DNA from: Bathymodiolus brooksi | Lineage: Eukaryota > Mollusca > Bivalvia > Mytilida > Modiolidae | Direction of reading: 5' to 3' | NCBI GenBank assembly: GCA_963680875.1 | Contig: OY804582.1 | Span: forward strand, 52,408,646 to 52,472,645 | Length of the DNA stretch: 64,000 bases | Shown: one piece after another, positions 26,449-37,800 of the stretch | Layout of the letters: every line of letters begins with the position of its first letter | Numbering within the stretch: position 1 is the first letter of the stretch | Notes under the pieces: model-generated | Told to the model about the DNA's origin: nothing | The model's input: the letters and a program-made list of their open reading frames with translations, nothing else | Database searches by the model: none | Made by a program: the position numbers and the translations under genes

Positions 26449-26643
26449 GCAGAGGCATTGACAAACGTTTTGAGGTATCATACATACAGATCAAGCCTCC
26501 CTGAGCACCGGAAGTTGCCTATTACAGAGCTAAAATGGGATGCCAGGACCGTAACGGTTATTCCGGGTAATAACGCATATTGGTTTTTCGCATTTTTCTG
26601 GCTAACGAGGGCTCCAGAAATAAAAACTAAACATATATATTAA
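26449..26643. repeat. Subunit S3 of the monomer (~195 bp)
   Basis: Begins GCAGAGGCATTGACAAACG and runs across the arbitrary monomer boundary through the AT-alternating ACATATATATTAAG stretch to the next GCAG. It is the longest subunit and the one that differs most between families A and B. Family A has TATTATACATGTAGATC and TTCGGGTAGTACCGC; family B has TATCATACATGCAGATC and TTCCGGGTAATAACGC. The recurring 61-codon open frame lies almost entirely in S3. Confidence 0.8.
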
Positions 26644-29600
26644 GCAGAGACCCCTGTGCACATATTTGTTAAGGTATTTGGTTATTCGGGCCGCCATGGG
26701 GACCGGAAGGGGGTGAAAACATAGGTAAACCGTTTTATTTTAACCTACCGCCGGACATTGGTTTTACATTATTTACTCCGTTCAAGGGGCGTATAGACAG
26801 TCTTACTGTATATATTTATAAAGCAGAAACATGTACAAACATTTTGAAGTATAATACATGTATGTCAAGCTATCCTGGAGACCGGAAGTGGACGAAAATT
26901 GAGCCATAATGGTTGTACAGCTGCAATTTTGACCTATCCGACCATGGTTTTATACCTCTGACTTGGTCCACAGGTCCTATGGAATGATCTACGGGGAATA
27001 GTTATCAAGCAGAGGCATTGACAAACGTTTTGAGGTATCATACATGTAGATCAAGCCTTCCTGAGGACCGGAAGTTGCCTATTACGGAGCTAAAATGGGA
27101 TGCCAGACCGTGACGGATATTCCGGGTAATAACGCATATTGGTTTTTTGCATTTTTCTGGCTAACGAAGGGCTCCAGAAATAAAAACTAAACATATATAT
27201 TAAGCAGAGAACCCTGCGCACATATTTGTTAATGTATTTGGTTATTCGGGCCGCCATGGGGACCGGAAGGGGGTGAAAACATAGGTAAACCGTTTTATTT
27301 TAACCTACCGCCGGACATTGGTTTTACATTATTTACTCCAATCAAGGGGCGTATAGACAGTCTTACTGTATATATTTATACTGCAGAGACATGTACAAAC
27401 ATTTTGAGGTATAATACATGTATGTCAAGCTATCCTGGAGACCGGAAGTGGACGAAAATTGAGCCATAATGGTTGTACAGCCGGCAATTTTGACCTATCC
27501 GACCATGGTTTTATACCTCTGACTTGGTCCACAGGTCCTATGGAATGATCTACGGGGAATAGTTATCAAGCAGAGGCATTGACAAACGTTTTGAGGTATC
27601 ATACATGTAGATCAAGCCTTCCTGAGGACCGGAAGTTGCCTATTACGGAGCTAAAATGGGATGCCAAGACCTTGACGGATATTCCGGGTAATAACGCATA
27701 TTGGTTTTTTGCATTTTTCTGGCTAACGAAGGGCTCCAGAAATAAAAACTTAACATATATATTAAGCAGAGAACCCTGCGCACATATTTGTTAAGGTATT
27801 TGGTTATTCGGGCAGCTATGGGGACCGGAAGGGGGTGAAAACATAGGTAAACCGTTTTATTTTAACCTACCGCCGGACATTGGTTTTGCATTATTTACTC
27901 CAATCAAGGGGCGTATAGACAGTTTTACTGTATATATTTATACTGCAGAGACATGTACAAACATTTTGAGGTATAATACATGTATGTCAAGCTATCCTGG
28001 AGACCGGAAGTGGACGAAAATTGAGCCATAATGGTTGTACAGCCGGCAATTTTAACCTACCGACCATGGTTTTTTACATCTTACTTGGTCCACAGGTCCT
28101 ATGGAATGATCTACGGGAATAGTTATCAAGCAGAGGCATTGACAAACGTTTTGAGGTATCATACATGCAGATCAAGCCTCCCTGAGCACCGGAAGTGGCC
28201 TATTACAGAGCTAAAATGGGATGCCAGGACTGTGACGGTTATTCCGGATAATAACGCATATTGGTTTTTCGCATTTTTCTGGCTAACTAGGGCTCCAGAA
28301 ATAAAAACTAAACATATATATTAAGCAGAGACCCCTGTGCACAAATTTGTTAAGGTATTTGGTTATTTGGGCCACCATGGGGACCGGAAGGGGCTGAAAA
28401 CATAGGTAAACCGTTTTATTTTAACCTACCCCTGGACATTGGTTTTACATTATTTACTCCAATGAAGGGGCGTATAGACAGTCTTACTGTATATATTTAT
28501 AAAGCAGAGACATGTACAAACATTTTGAGGTATAATACATGTATGTCAAGCTATCCTGGAGACCGAAAGTGGACGAAAATTGAGCCATAATGGTTGTACA
28601 GCCGCAATTTTGACCTACCCGACCATGGTTTTTTACTTCTTACTTGGTCCACAGGTCCTATGGAATGATCTACGGGGAATAGTTATCAAGCAGAGGCATT
28701 GACAAACGTTTTGAGGTATCATACATGCAGATCAAGCCTCCCTGAGCACCGGAAGTGGCCTATTACAGAGCTAAAATGGGATGCCAGGACTGTGACGGTT
28801 ATTCCGGGTAATAACGCATATTGGTTTTTCGCATTTTTCTGGCTAACTAGGGCTCCAGAAATAAAAACTAAACATATATATTAAGCAGAGACCCCTGTGC
28901 ACATATTTGTTAAGGTATTTGGTTATTCGGGCCGCCATGGGGACCGGAAGGGGGTGAAAACATAGGTAAACCGTTTTATTTTAACCTACCGCCGGACATT
29001 GGTTTTACATTATTTACTCCAATGAAGGGGCGTATAGACAGTCTTACTGTATATATTTATAAAGCAGAGACATGTACAAACATTTTGAGGTATAATACAT
29101 GTATGTCAACTATCCTGGAGACCGGAAGTGGACGAAAATTGAGCCATAATGGTTGTACAGCCGGCAATTTTGACCTATCCGACCATGGTTTTTTACTTCT
29201 TACTTGGTCCACAGGTCCTATGGAATGATCTACGGGGAATAGTTATCAAGCAGAGGCATTGACAAACGTTTTGAGGTATCATACATGCAGATCAAGCCTC
29301 CCTGAGCACCGGAAGTGGCCTATTACAGAGCTAAAATGGGATGCCAGGACTGTGACGGTTATTCCGGGTAATAACGCATATTGGTTTTTCGCATTTTTCT
29401 GGCTAACTAGGGCTCCAGAAATAAAAACTAAACATATATATTAAGCAGAGACCCCTGTGCACATATTTGTTAAGGTATTTGGTTATTCGGGCCGCCATGG
29501 GGACCGGAAGGGGGTGAACACATAGGTAAACCGTTTTATTTTAACCTACCGCCGGACATTGGTTTTGCATTATTTACTCCAATCAAGGGGCGTATAGACA

Positions 29601-30552
29601 GTCTTACTGTATATAGTTATACTGCAGAGACATGTACAAACATTTTGAGGTATAATACATGTATGTCAACTATCCTGGAGACCGGAAGTGGACGAAAATT
29701 GAGCCATAATGGTTGTACAGCCGGCAATTTTAACCTACCGACCATGGTTTTTTACATCTTACTTGGTCCACAGGTCCAATGGAATGATCTACGGGGAATA
29801 GTTATCAAGCAGAGGCATTGACAAACGTTTTGAGGTATCATACATGCAGATCAAGCCTCCCTGAGCACCGGAAGTGGCCTATTACAGAGCTAAAATGGGA
29901 TGCCAGGACCGTGACGGTTATTCCGGATAATAACGCATATTGGTTTTTCGCATTTTTCTGGCTAACTAGGGCTCCAGAAATAAAAATTAACATATATATT
30001 AAGCAGAGACCCCTGTGCACATATTTGTTAAGGTATTTGGTTATTCGGGCCGCCATGGGGACCGGAAGGGGGTGAAAACATAGGTAAACCGTTTTATTTT
30101 AACCTACCGCCGGACATTGGTTTTACATTATTTACTCCAATGAAGGGGCGTATAGACAGTCTTACTGTATATATTTATAAAGCAGAGACATGTACAAACA
30201 TTTTGAGGTATAATACATGTATGTCAAGCTATCCTGGAGACCGGAAGTGGACGAAAATTGAGCCATAATGGTTGTACAGCAGGCAATTTTGACCTACCCG
30301 ACCATGGTTTTTTACTTCTTACTTGGTCCACAGGTCATATGGAATGATCTACGGGGAATAGTTATCAAGCAGAGGCATTGACAAACGTTTTGAGGTATCA
30401 TACTTGCAGATCAAGCCTCCCTGAGCACCGGAAGTGGCCTATTACAGAGCTTAAATGGGATGCCAGGACTGTGACGGTTATTCCGGGTAATAACGCATAT
30501 TGGTTTTTCGCATTTTTCTGGCCAACTAGGGCTCCAGAAATAAAAACTAAAC
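26633..30552. repeat. Family-B subblock rich in the GAAGTGGCC variant
   Basis: Monomers start at 26633, 27193, 27755, 28314, 28874, 29434 and 29992. The first two are X-related, with GAGGACCGG and GATATTCCGGG. From 27755 on, S3 carries CACCGGAAGTGGCC in place of GAAGTTGCC together with TAACTAGGGCTCC. This marks a local amplification of one variant that continues patchily to about 34 kb. Copies 28874 and 29434 also share the shortened GTCAACTATCC. Confidence 0.8.
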
Positions 30553-31672
30553 ATATATATTAAGCAGAGACCCCTGTGCACATATTTGTTAAGGTATTTG
30601 GTTATTCGGGCCGCCATGGGGACCGGAAGGGGGTGAAAACATAGGTAAACCGTTTTATTTTAACCTACCGCCGGACATTGGTTTTGCATTATTTACTCCA
30701 ATGAAGGGGCGTATAGACAGTCTTACTGTATATAGTTATACTGCAGAGACATGTACAAACATTTTGAGGTATAATACATGTATGTCAAGCTATCCTGGAG
30801 ACCGGAAGTGGACGAAAATTGAGCCATAATGGTTGTACAGCCGCAATTTTGACCTACCCGACCATGGTTTTTTATTTCTTACTTGGTACACAGGTCCTAT
30901 GGAATGATCTACGGGGAATAGTTATCAAGCAGAGGCATTGACAAACGTTTTGTGGTATCATACATGCAGATCAAGCCTCCCTGAGCACCGGAAGTGGCCT
31001 ATTACAGAGCTAAAATGGGATGCCAGGACTGTGACGGTTATTCCGGGTAATAACGCATATTGGTTTTTCGCATTTTTCTGGCTAACGAGGGCTCCAGAAA
31101 TAAAAACTAAACATATATATTAAGCAGAGACCCCTGTGCACATATTTGTTAAGGTATTTGGTTATTCGGGCCGCCATGGGGACCGGAAGGGGGTGAAAAC
31201 ATAGGTAAACCGTTTTATTTTAACCTACCGCCGGACATTGGTTTTGCATTATTTACTCCAATCAAGGGGCGTATAGACAGTCTTACTGTATATAGTTATA
31301 CTGCAGAGACATGTACAAACATTTTGAGGTATAATACATGTATGTCAAGCTATCCTGGAGACCGGAAGTGGACGAAAATTGAGCCATAATGGTTGTACAG
31401 CCGGCAATTTTAACTTACCGACCATGGTTTTTTACATCTTACTTGGTCCATAGGTCCAATGGAATGGTCTACGGGGAATAGTTTTCAAGCAGAGGCATTG
31501 ACAAACGTTTTGAGGTATCATACATGCAGATCAAGCCTCCCTGAGCACCGGAAGTTGCCTATTACGGAGCTAAAATGGGATGCCAGGACCGTAACGGTTA
31601 TTCCGGGTAATAACGCATATTGGTTTTTCGCATTTTTCTGGCTAACGAGGGCTCCAGAAATAAAAATTAAAC

Positions 31673-32047
31673 ATCTATATTAAGCAGAGACTCCTCTGCA
31701 CATATTTGTTAAGGTATTTGGTTATTCGGGCCGCCATGGGGACCGGAAGGGGGTGAAAACATAGGTAAACCGTTTTATTTTAACCTACCGCCGGACATTG
31801 GTTTTACATTATTTACTCCAATGAATGGGCGTATAGACAGTCTTACTGTATATATTTATAAAGCAGAGACATGTACAAACATTTTGAGGTATCATACATG
31901 TAGATCAAGCCTTCCTGAGGACCGGAAGTTGCCTATTACGGAGCTAAAATGGGATGCCAAGACCGTGACGGATATTCCGGGTAATAACGCATATTGGTTT
32001 TTTGCATTTTTCTGGCTAACGAAGGACTCCAGAAATAAAAACTAAAC
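31673..32047. repeat. Short 375-bp monomer lacking one ~187-bp subunit equivalent
   Basis: S1 and the start of S2 are normal as far as ACAAACATTTTGAGGTAT (31876-31893). The sequence then continues as S3 (CATACATGTAGATC, GAGGACCGG), so about 185 bp between the S2 and S3 copies of TTTTGAGGTAT is missing. The join lies inside shared sequence, so this is homologous exchange between subunits and not end-joining. Its S3 half (TAACGAAGGACTCC) most resembles that of 34296 (TAACGAAGTACTCC). The missing piece may therefore be one subunit, or one subunit plus a whole monomer (~747 bp). Confidence 0.88.
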
Positions 32048-32401
32048 ATATATATTAAGCAGAGAATCCTGTGCACATATTTGTTAAGGTATTTGGTTAT
32101 TCGGGCCGCCATGGGGACCGGAAGGGGGTGAAAACATAGGTAAACCGTTTTATTTTAACCTACCGCCGGACATTGGTTTTGCATTATTTACTCCAATGAA
32201 GGGGCGTATAGACAGTCTTACTGTATATAGTTATACTGCAGAGACATGTACAAACATTTTGAGGTATAATACATGTATGTCAAGCTATCCTGGAGACCGG
32301 AAGTGGACGAAAATTGAGCCATAATGGTTGTACAGCCGCAATTTTATCCTACCGACCATGGTTTTTTACATCTTACTTGGTCCACAGGTCCAATGGAATG
32401 A

Positions 32402-32419
32402 TCTACGGGGTCTACGGGG
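32402..32419. repeat. 9-bp tandem duplication TCTACGGGG x2 in S2
   Basis: TCTACGGGG occurs at 32402-32410 and again at 32411-32419, just before AATAGTTATC. Other copies have a single TCTACGGGG. It explains the 568-bp length of the monomer starting at 32048 and is a private, probably recent slippage event. Confidence 0.95.
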
Positions 32420-34330
32420 AATAGTTATCAAGCAGAGGCATTGACAAACGTTTTGAGGTATCATACATGCAGATCAAGCCTCCCTGAGCACCGGAAGTGG
32501 CCTATTACAGAGCTAAAATGGGATGCCAGGACTGTGACGGTTATTCCGGATAATAACGCATATTGGTTTTTCGCATTTTTCTGGCTAACTAGGGCTCCAG
32601 AAATAAAAACTTAACATATATATTAAGCAGAGACCCCTGTGCAAATATTTGTTAAGGTATTTGGTTATTCGGGCCGCCATGGGGACCGGAAGGGGCTGAA
32701 AACATAGGTAAACCGTTTTATTTTAACCTACCGCCGGACATTGGTTTTACATTATTTACTCCAATGAAGGGGCGTATAGACAGTCTTACTGTATATATTT
32801 ATAAAGCAGAGACATGTACAAACATTTTGAGGTATAATACATGTATGTCAAGCTATCCTGGAGACCGGAAGTGGACGAAAATTGAGCCATAATGGTTGTA
32901 CAGCGCAATTTTGACCTACCCGACCATGGTTTTTTATTTCTTACTTGGTACACAGGTCCTATGGAATGATCTACGGGGAATAGTTATCAAGCAGGGGCAT
33001 TGACAAACGTTTTGTGGTATCATACATGCAGATCAAGCCTCCCTGAGCACCGGAAGTGGCCTATTACAGAGCTAAAATGGGATGCCAGGACTGTGACGGT
33101 TATTCAGGGTAATAACGCATATTGGTTTTTCGCATTTTTCTGGCTAACGAGGGCTCCAGAAATAAAAACTAAACATATATATTAAGCAGAGACCCCTGTG
33201 CACATATTTGTTAAGGTATTTGGTTATTCGGGCCGCCATGGGGACCGGAAGGGGGTGAAAACATAGGTAAACCGTTTTATTTTAACCTACCGCCGGACAT
33301 TGGTTTTGCATTATTTACTCCAATCAAGGGGCGTATAGACAGTCTTACTGTATATAGTTATACTGCAGAGACATGTACAAACATTTTGAGGTATAATACA
33401 TGTATGTCAAGCTATCCTGGAGACCGGAAGTGGACGAAAATTGAGCCATAATGGTTGTACAGCCGGCAATTTTAACTTACCGACCATGGTTTTTTACATC
33501 TTACTTGGTCCACAGGTCCAATGGAATGGTCTACGGGGAATAGTTTTCAAGCAGAGGCATTGACAAACGTTTTGAGGTATCATACATGCAGATCAAGCCT
33601 CCCTGAGAACCGGAAGTGGCCTATTACAGAGCTAAAATGGGATGCCAGGACTGTGACGGTTATTCCGGGTAATAACGCATATTGGTTTTTCGCATTTTTC
33701 TGGCTAACTAGGGCTCCAGAAATAAAAACTAAACATATATATTAAGCAGAGACCCCTGTGCACATATTTGTTAAGGTATTTGGTTATTCGGGCCGCCATG
33801 GGGACCGAAAGGGGGTGAAAACATAGGTAAACCGTTTTATTTTAACCTACCGCCGGACATTGGTTTTACATTATTTACTCCAATGAATGGGCGTATAGAC
33901 AGTCTTACTGTATATATTTATAAAGCAGAGACATGTACAAACATTTTGAGGTATAATACATGTATGTCAAGCTATCCTGGAGACCGGAAGTGGACGAAAA
34001 TTGAGCCATAATGGTTGTACAGCAGGCAATTTTGACCTACCCGACCATGGTTTTTTACTTCTTACTTGGTCCACAGGTCCTATGGAATGATCTACGGGGA
34101 ATAGTTATCAAGCAGAGGCATTGACAAACGTTTTGAGGTATCATACATACAGATCAAGCCTCCCTGAGCACCGGAAGTTGCCTATTACGGAGCTAAAATG
34201 GGATGCCAGGACCGTAACGGTTATTCCGGGTAATAACGCATATTGGTTTTTCGCATTTTTCTGGCTAACGAGGGCTCCAGAAATAAAAATTAAACATCTA
34301 TATTAAGCAGAGACTCCTCTGCACATATTT

Positions 34331-34354
34331 GTTAAGGTATTTGTTAAGGTATTT
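34331..34354. repeat. 12-bp tandem duplication GTTAAGGTATTT x2 in S1
   Basis: GTTAAGGTATTT occurs at 34331-34342 and 34343-34354; every other monomer has one copy. It accounts for the 574-bp length of the monomer starting at 34296 and is a private slippage event. Confidence 0.95.
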
Positions 34355-34869
34355 GGTTATTCGGGCCGCCATGGGGACCGGAAGGGGGTGAAAACATAGG
34401 TAAACCGTTTTATTTTAACCTACCGCCGGACATTGGTTTTGCATTATTTACTCCAATCAAGGGGCGTATAGACAGTCTTACTGTATATAGTTATACTGCA
34501 GAGACATGTACAAACATTTTGAGGTATAATACATGTATGTCAAGCTATCCTGGAGACCGGAAGTGGACGGAAATTGAGCCATAATGGTTGTACAGCAGGC
34601 AATTTTGACCTACCCGACCAAGGTTTTTTACTTCTGACTTGGTCCACAGGTCCTATGGAATGATCTACGGGGAATAGTTATCAAGCAGAGGCATTGACAA
34701 ACGTTTTGAGGTATCATACATGTAGATCAAGCCTTCCTGAGGACCGGAAGTTGCCTATTACGGAGCTAAAATGGGATGCCAAGACCGTGACGGATATTCC
34801 GGGTAATAACGCATATTGGTTTTTTGCATTTTTCTGGCTAACGAAGTACTCCAGAAATAAAAACTAAAC

Positions 34870-37800
34870 ATATATATTAAGCAGAGAACCCTGCGCACAT
34901 ATTTGTTAAGGTATTTGGTTATTCGGGCCGCCATGGGGACCGGAAGGGGGTGAAAACATAGGTAAACCGTTTTATTTTAACCTACCGCCGGACATTGGTT
35001 TTGCATTATTTACTCCAATCAAGGGGCGTATAGACAGTCTTACTGTATATATTTATACTGCAGAGACATGTACAAACATTTTGAGGTATAATACATGTAT
35101 GTCAAGCTATCCTGGATACCGGAAGTGGACGAAAATTGAGCCATAATGGTTGTACAGCCGGCAATTTTAACCTACCGACCATGGTTTTTTACATCTTACT
35201 TGGTCCACAGGTCCTATGGAATGATCTACGGGAATAGTTATCAAGCAGAGGCATTGAAAAACGTTTTGAGGTATCATACATGCAGATCAAGCCTCCCTGA
35301 GCACCGGAAGTTGCCTATTACAGAGCTAAAATGGGATGCCAGGACTGTGACGGTTATTCAGGTAATAACGCATATTGGTTTTTCGCATTTTTCTGGCTAA
35401 CGAGGGCTCCAGAAATAAAAACTAAACTTATATATTAAGCAGAGACCCCTGTGCACATATTTGTTAAGGTATTTGGTTATTCGGGCCGCCATGGGGACCG
35501 GAAGGGGGTGAAAAGATAGGTAAACCGTTTTATTAAAACCTACCGCGGACATTGGTTTTGCATTATTTACTCCAATCAAGGGGCGTATTGACAGTCTTAC
35601 TGTATATATTTATACTGCAGAGACATGTACAAACATTTTGAGGTATAATACATGTATGTCAAGCTATCCTGGAGACCGGAAGTGGACGAAAATTGAGCCA
35701 TAATGGTTGTACAGCCGGCAATTTTAACCTACCGACCATGGTTTTTTACATCTTACTTGGTCCACAGGTCCTATGGAATGATCTACGGGGAAAAGTTATC
35801 AAGCAGAGGCATTGACAAACGTTTTGATGTATCATACATGCAGATCAAGCCTCCCTGAGCACCGGAAGTTGCCTATTACAGAGCTAAAATGGGATGCCAG
35901 GACTGTGACGGTTATTCGGGTAATAACGCATATTGGTTTTTCGCATTTTTCTGGCTAACGAGGGCTCCAGAAATAAAAACTTAACATATATATTAAGCAG
36001 AGACCCCTGTGCACATATTTGTTAAGGTATTTGGTTATTCGGGCCGCCATGGGGACCGGAAGGGGGTGAAAACATAGGTAAACCGTTTTATTTTAACCTA
36101 CCGCCGGACATTGGTTTTGCATTATTTACTCCAATCAAGGGGCGTATAGACAGTCTTACTGTATATATTTATACTGCAGAGACATGTACAAACATTTTGA
36201 GGTATAATACATGTATGTCAAACTATCCTGGAGACCGGAAGTGGACGAAAATTGAGCCATAATGGTTGTACAGCCGGCAATTTTAACCTACCGACCATGG
36301 TTTTTTACATCTTACTTGGTCCACAGGTCCTATGGAATGATCTACGGGGAATAGTTATCAAGCAGAGGCATTGACAAACATTTTGATGTATCATACATGC
36401 AGATCAAGCCTCCCTGAGCACCGGAAGTTGCCTATTACAGAGCTAAAATGGGATGCCAGGACTGTGACGGTTATTCCGGGTAATAACGCATATTGGTTTT
36501 TCGCATTTTTCTGGCTAACGAGGGCTCCAGAAATAAAAACTAAACATATATATTAAGCAGAGACCCCTGTGCACATATTTGTTAAGGTATTTGGTTATTC
36601 GGGCCGCCATGGGGACCGGAAGGGGGTGAAAACATAGGTAAACCGTTTTATTTTAACCTACCGCCGGACATTGGTTTTGCATTATTTACTCCAATCAAGG
36701 GGCGTATAGACAGTCTTACTGTATATATTTATACTGCAGAGACATGTACAAACATTTTGAGGTATAATACATGTATGTCAAACTATCCTGGAGACCGGAA
36801 GTGGACGAAAATTGAGCCATAATGGTTGTACAGCCGGCAATTTTAACCTACCGACCATGGTTTTTTACATCTTACTTGGTCCACAGGTCCTATGGAATGA
36901 TCTACGGGAAATAGTTATCAAGCAGAGGCATTGACAAACGTTTTGAGGTATCATACATGCAGATCAAGCCTCCCTGAGCACCGGAAGTTGCCTATTACAG
37001 AGCTAAAATGGGATGCCAGGACTGTGACGGTTATTCCGGATAATAACGCATATTGGTTTTTCGCATTTTTCTGGATAACGAGGGCTCCAGAAATAAAAAC
37101 TAAACATTATATTAAGCAGAGACCCCTGTGCACATATTTGTTAAGGTATTTGGTTATTCGGGCCGCCATGTGGACCGGAAGGGGGTGAAAACATAGGTAA
37201 AACGTTTTATTTTAACCTACCGCCGGACATTGGTTTTACATTATTTACTCCAATCAAGGGGCGTATTGACAGTCTTACTGTATATATTTATAAAGCAGAG
37301 ACATGTACAAACATTTTGAGGTATAATACATGTATGTCAAGCTATCCTGGAGACCAGAAGTGGACGAAAATTGAGCCATAATGGTTGTACAGCCGGCAAT
37401 TTTGACCTTCCCTACCATGGTTTTTTACTTCTTACTTGGTCCACAGGTCCTATGGAATGATCTACGGGGAATAGTTATCAAGCAGAGGCATTGATAAACG
37501 TTTTGAGGTATCATACATGCAGATCAAGCCTCCCTGAGCACCGGAAGTTGCCTATTACAGAGCTAAAATGGGATGCCAGGACGTGACGGTTATTCCGGGT
37601 AATAACGCATATTGGTTTTTCGCATTTTTCTGGCTAACGAAGGGCTCCAGAAATAAAAACTAAACATATATATTAAGCAGAGACCCCTGTGCACATATTT
37701 GTTAAGGTATTTGGTTATTCGGGCCGCCATGTGGACCGGAAGGGGGTGAAAACATAGGTAAACGTTTTATTTTAACCTACCGCCGGACATTGGTTTTACA

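Larger units (their letters stand above)
21036..26632. repeat. X-Y-Z three-monomer higher-order repeat (~1680 bp)
   Basis: Monomers start at 21036 (X), 21596 (Y), 22155 (X), 22713 (Z), 23273 (X), 23833 (Y), 24393 (Z), 24953 (X), 25513 (Y) and 26073 (Z). X has ACCGCGGACATT, CAGTCCTACTG, TTTTGAAGTATAATAC, TTTTATACCTCTGAC, AAAATGGCATGCC and GATATTCAGGG. Y has TGGCTTTTTACATC with CATACATGCAG. Z has TGGTTTTTTACATC with CATACATACAG. The order is X-Y, X-Z, then two complete X-Y-Z units (23273-24952 and 24953-26632, 1680 bp each). The X copy at 22155 has a private TAACGAGGCTCC deletion. Confidence 0.85.
26073..26632. repeat. Representative family-B monomer (560 bp), trimer of ~187-bp subunits
   Basis: A typical monomer chosen to describe internal structure. 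Three motifs each occur three times in order. The GCAG anchor lies at 26084, 26263 and 26449, and again at 26644 in the next copy. ACCGG lies at 26321 (S2) and 26507 (S3), with the S1 copies at 26142 and 26702. TGGTTTT lies at 26199, 26385 and 26581, then 26759. All three anchors give the same spacing series of about 179, 186 and 195 bp, summing to 560. GAGC before the ATAATGG/AAAATGG motif also recurs 186 bp apart (26341, 26527). The monomer is therefore an old triplication of a ~187-bp unit whose three parts have since diverged and are now homogenised together. Confidence 0.9.
30553..34869. repeat. Four-monomer higher-order repeat of ~2.06 kb, present twice
   Basis: Monomers start at 30553, 31113, 31673 (375 bp), 32048 (568 bp), 32616, 33175, 33735 and 34296 (574 bp). 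Private variants recur in order about 2062 bp apart. TTTTGTGGTATC occurs in 30553 and 32616. GGAATGGTCTACGG with AGTTTTCAAGC occurs in 31113 and 33175. CCAATGAATGGGCG occurs in 31673 and 33735. ATCTATATTAAG with GAGACTCCTCTGC occurs in 31673 and 34296. The first unit contains the shortened monomer, and each unit carries one small private duplication. Confidence 0.8.

Noticed and set aside
26489..26500. GATCAAGCC, matching the RNA polymerase III B-box consensus GWTCRANNC, in S3
   Set aside because: No convincing A box lies upstream at the usual distance; the nearest candidate, TAGTTATCAAG, is off by one position. The equivalent site in S2 lacks the match and there is no tRNA-like fold. It is not evidence of a tRNA or SINE origin.
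29838..30617. Short minus-strand open frames (for example 29838-30056 and 30411-30617)
   Set aside because: These are reverse-strand shadows of the same monomer, open only in copies with particular indels. There is no recognisable domain.
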